DNA of 64,000 nt. Source: Miscanthus floridulus. Lineage: Eukaryota; Streptophyta; Magnoliopsida; Poales; Poaceae. Location of the stretch: assembly GCF_019320115.1 (NCBI RefSeq), contig NC_089593.1:14102789-14166788 (forward strand), read 5' to 3'. The notes under the pieces were generated by a model. That model was not told where the DNA came from and searched no databases. It worked only from the letters and a program-made list of their open reading frames with translations. This document shows, one piece after another, positions 60,810 through 64,000 of this stretch. The position numbers were made by a program, and so were the translations under genes. How positions within the stretch are numbered: the first letter of the stretch is position 1; every line of letters starts with the position of its first letter.

Positions 60810-61720
60810 AATGACCTGAGGTTCGAAGGCTGGCCCACTGAAGGGCTCGAGGCCGCCTCGCCTCAAACAGAGCTAGGGGAGAAAAACTAAGATGAGCCCC
60901 AGCGGCCTTGCCCAATCCCGCTCAGAGGCGAATAGGGACATCTTGACCTTTCTCATTCGATTGTAGCCCTGAGCCAAACCCATAGAATCTCCATTGAGGA
61001 GAGGCCAATGGGCCACCTGAGCCCATCGAACGGCTCGGGCATCTATCGGGAGGTGGGTTAAGAAGTAGTGAAATGTCACATTAGGGCCCTGCCAACCCCA
61101 TCAGCGAATGATGGACCCGAATTTCACATGAACATACCCGTTAGCGAGCTCATTGAGCATGACACTCGAGCCGTCGAGGCAAATGTCATCAACTTAGCCC
61201 CTCAGGTTGCAGAAACTGAGGACAGGGTGATGCGCGAAACATAGCCAACCCCTATCAGACCCTAAGGGGCTTGGGGGCTCGAGCCACTTGATCCAACATC
61301 TAGAGACCGAGGTTCAAGGGCTGACCCACGAAGGGTCTGGGGCTGCCTCACGTCGAACAAGAGCTAGGGGAGAAAACACAGATGAGCCTCAGCGGCCTTT
61401 GCCCAACCTGCATTGAGGTAGATAGGGTCATCTCAACCTTCTAGTCCAATCCAGCCTCTAGCCGAGCTCATAGAATCCCCATTGAGGGGGAATCTGTTGG
61501 AAGGCGGGTCAAGGAGCAACAGAACGACATCTAAGGGCTTTGCCGAACCCTATCTCAAAGCAACGGGATCAGGATTCCATCCGAACATCCCCATTAGCGA
61601 GCTCATAAAGCGCGTCACTCGAGCCGTCGAGGCAAGTGACGTCGCCTTAACCCCTCCAGTTACTGGAAACCGCGGACGGGGCGACAGTCACAAAATGAGC
61701 CAGCCCTTAACCGAATCCCC
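60810..61720. repeat. Two ~480-bp tandem units in the retrotransposon 3' region
   Basis: GAGGTTCGAAGGCTGGCCCA at 60819 and GAGGTTCAAGGGCTGACCCA at about 61308 start diverged units. Both contain AGAGCTAGGGGAGAAAA, CAGCGGCC, and CACTCGAGCCGTCGAGGCAA (about 61160 and 61617). A partial third copy of the unit end is seen near 60620. Confidence 0.7.
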
Positions 61721-62397
61721 ACCACATGCAGGGGGCTTAGGGAAGGCCGGGCCAGTGATAAGACCAAACGCACGGTCACAGTAGTGATCACCAAAATCCT
61801 AAGTAAGGGGTACGTGCAAATGCAAGAGTAAGCTCGCTACCCTCGCTCCGGTCTCCACTAACATCCGGCCCCTAGCGACCGCAAGGGGTCAGATCTCACT
61901 CGGGGGCTAATAAAGGTACGAATACCTCCTCTCTTTTGTTGAAACAGTCATTGCACCTAGACCTTTTCCTCACGTTGAGATAGGCGGCAAGGTTCGATGG
62001 AACAAATAGGTAAGACTGAAAAAGCCCACGCCCAGATAGCTACGGTAATTTTGCTCACCAGCACAATCAAATTTCCCCCTAAAAACCTTGGGCCCTACAG
62101 TCTTAACGAACAGGAAAGATCGGATCGCATAAACATTTTTCCTGAATGCAAAAGGGAAAAAAGTAAGCTCAAACGAACGAAACAAAATTGCAAAACAAAA
62201 TCACGAATCCATTTTCGGACACAAAAGTACCGACACTTGTCCACATATTACAGATATATGTTTACCAAACTTATTCAACAAACTACTTCCTCGATGGGAG
62301 AACAATGTCATTGAGCCTGTTCACCACGTTCCGCTCAACGGGTAGTCGTTCGCCTGATTGTTGCGCAGATGAATGCTGGCACACCCCATCGACATGC

Positions 62398-62808
62398 TCA
62401 GCTCCTACTTCCCAACCCGCTTCTTTGACAGGTTGACGGCAAAGAAATGCCGCCATAGATCGAAGTGGGGACTAATCCCCAGGAACCCCTCACACAGGGC
62501 GACGAATGCCACGATATGCTGGACCCCATTGGGATTAAGGTGCTGCAACTCCACCTGGTAGTACTCCAACAGCCCCCGAAGGAACTTATGAGCAGGTATG
62601 GTGAATCCCCGCTTGTGGAAGAGAGCAAAGGACACGACATACCCTTCGGGCGATGATGGCTTATCCTCATCACCAGGAAGCCACCACTCCTCAACGGTGG
62701 ACAACGGGTGAAGGAGGCCATGGTGGACGAGGCCCTCCAAGCGCTGAGGGGTAATGCTAGATCTACACCATGGCTCCATTGAAACGACAGGAAGGGGGGT
62801 GGATGCAA
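62398..62808 (-). CDS. Antisense ORF with a gypsy-type transposon domain (Transposase_28-like)
   Basis: A minus-strand frame of about 125-136 codons reads EGYVVSFALFHKRGFTIPAH, then FLRGLLEYYQVELQHLNPNG, HIVAFVALCEGFLGISPHF and DLWRHFF. This matches the domain named putative gypsy-type transposon (PF04195), common in grasses, which begins many antisense ORFs of Tat-lineage retrotransposons. It lies between pol and the 3' LTR on the opposite strand, as expected. The reading frame at 62405-62779 carries the domain and is open; the rest of the usual longer protein is not continuous. Function is unknown in the family. Confidence 0.7.
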   Translation of the reverse strand: MHPPPFLSFQWSHGVDLALPLSAWRASSTMASFTRCPPLRSGGFLVMRISHHRPKGMSCPLLSSTSGDSPYLLISSFGGCWSTTRWSCSTLIPMGSSISWHSSPCVRGSWGLVPTSIYGGISLPSTCQRSGLGSRS

Positions 62809-63410
62809 GCTCGATGGCGGCTGCGATACGGAGGCAAGCCTAACGGCGGCAGCAGTATAGGTGTGGGAGGCTCAGGCGATTGGCGGCGGAGGCTATAGGT
62901 GCGAAGGCGAGGAGACGAAGTACGGAACCCTTGGGGTGAACCCTATGGTTTTATAGGGGTGACGAATGCGAGAAGGGCAACCATCCGCCTTGATCTCTGA
63001 GCCCACCACTATGCATCGCCGCGTCACGTCATGGGATACATGCCCAAAAAAATTGCTGCAAAAATCGTGCTGGACGGTTCGCCTTACCCAAGCAGACTAG
63101 GACTCTTTTCCCACTGAAGGAATACGGGTCAAAAGGCCTTTTCTCTAGCCCTGCTTGGGCCTAGATGTCCAAGGACTGGCCCAACAGTCTCGATGGCCAC
63201 CCCAACAAGGGATGGGCCCACGAGCGACTAGGACTCAGGTACACGAGCATCAAGGAAGCCTCGATCCACAATTGAGTCCTAGCCAGGCTGACCCTAGATG
63301 AAATCCCCGCGAATGGGATACCAGGGTTTCCCTTAAAACTATCCAGCTGACAAAAACCGAATCTAATAGCCTTAACCGCGAAGGGTCCAAAATTACCCCC
63401 CGGGAGATGT

Positions 63411-64000
63411 GTTGATGCAAAAGTGGATCTGCAAACACAAAGGGCTAATACCCGAATCGATATCCAAAGCGTGCAGTCGATTTGACCTGTTAATCGACAA
63501 GGATGAAGATACGAGCACTTTGGTCCTGACAACAGCGATACGCCCAGAAGTCACGGCCAAGAGGTACTCACGCGGAACTCGAGAATTGCCGAAGGTCGCA
63601 CTGAAGCGATGCAACTCGCCGAATCAATGAGAACTCGTAAAAAGGAAAAAATATGCAAATTGACGAAGTCGCCGAAAAGTAAGTAGATGCAAATAGGAGT
63701 AAAAATTGGTTTTGATATTGATTCATTATATTACATTGCCCCTCAATCTATATTTATACCCTGATCTAAAGAGACATAATCAAATACGACTAGGACACCA
63801 AGTCCATATCTAAGGAAACATGTGACTCTTACATGAATCATACTCTAACAAATATAGAAAAGGAAATCAACTCCTATCTATTTCCCTGTCCGCCTCAATT
63901 ACGATGGAATTCACACCGACCTCCTTTCCATCGGCATACTTCCTGTTTCATCGGCAGTAGTTTTCAAGCCTTCCTTCATCGGCATCGACAATAACATCTC
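63411..64000 (-). mobile_element. Part of another LTR, minus strand, running off the window
   Basis: TGTTGATGCAAAAGTGG at 63411 is, on the minus strand, an LTR end (...TGCATCAACA). A minus-strand TATA box TATAAATA lies at 63751-63758 in a promoter-like setting, and plus-strand ATCGGCA words repeat near the window end. It follows CCGGGAGATG, which looks like the polypurine tract before the gypsy element's own 3' LTR, so this LTR seems to have inserted near that border. The rest is outside the window. Confidence 0.6.

Larger units (their letters stand above)
58655..61920. repeat. Retrotransposon 3' region with a ~3.2-kb-spaced direct repeat
   Basis: AGGGGTCGGACCTCACTCAG near 58690 and its relative AGGGGTCAGATCTCACTCGG near 61890 start similar segments, each followed by a region ending in a CTTATTC(G/A)-type stretch (59140, 62270). 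They look like two diverged copies of a 3' untranslated module between pol and the 3' LTR. Long, repeat-rich 3' regions with extra ORFs are known in Tat-lineage gypsy elements. Confidence 0.55.

Overview
This is a plant nuclear window, most likely from a panicoid grass (Zea, Sorghum, Saccharum and Miscanthus type). The clues are CACTA transposons whose ends carry TTTGCCGAGTGCC or TTTAGTCCCGG repeats, a TGTCGGGGACC-type LTR retrotransposon, Tourist-like MITEs and GT-AG introns with plant branch/acceptor sequence. There are no bacterial features. Nearly the whole window is a nest of transposable elements. Only one short ORF (27520-27876, minus strand) looks like a possible ordinary host gene.

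Layout. (1) 171-9428 is a complete CACTA element (CACTA-1) with matching termini and a 3-bp target duplication, holding a broken TNPD-type transposase and a spliced TNPA-type gene. (2) 9871-10408 is a truncated LTR. (3) 10409-14217 is a second member of the same CACTA family (CACTA-2). It has lost TNPD, keeps TNPA exons, and is itself hit by a small hAT element with a perfect 8-bp duplication (13001-13574). (4) 14218-23869 is a larger CACTA of another family (CACTA-A). It has lost its left end to CACTA-2, and carries TNPD with a GRF zinc finger, an internal second promoter, captured host-gene pieces, and a second gene ending in a Ulp1/C48 protease. (5) 23870-29677 holds two copies of a diverged ~1.7-kb repeat around a GC-rich segment and the candidate host gene. 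(6) 29678-33223 is a 3.5-kb non-autonomous CACTA (CACTA-3, TTTACCGAGTG type) with the last TNPA exons and what looks like captured host sequence. (7) 33223-48812 is a 7,795-bp segment present twice in direct tandem. It contains the start of an LTR and most of an inverted relative of CACTA-A (CACTA-B); the second copy runs on to a complete 11.4-kb element ending at 53907. (8) 53908-63410 is the rest of the LTR retrotransposon into whose LTR CACTA-B jumped: LTR, primer binding site, broken gag, RNase H and integrase remnants, long 3' repeats and an antisense ORF. (9) 63411-64000 begins another LTR, on the minus strand.

How parts relate. In CACTA elements TNPD is the catalytic transposase and TNPA-type proteins bind the subterminal repeats. 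Every coding unit seen here carries stops or frameshifts, so these copies look non-autonomous, although termini and binding repeats are preserved and could be mobilised in trans. The most notable structures are the two-promoter Ulp1-bearing CACTA family, its exchangeable host-gene cargo, and the tandem duplication whose breakpoint coincides to the base with the right end of CACTA-3.
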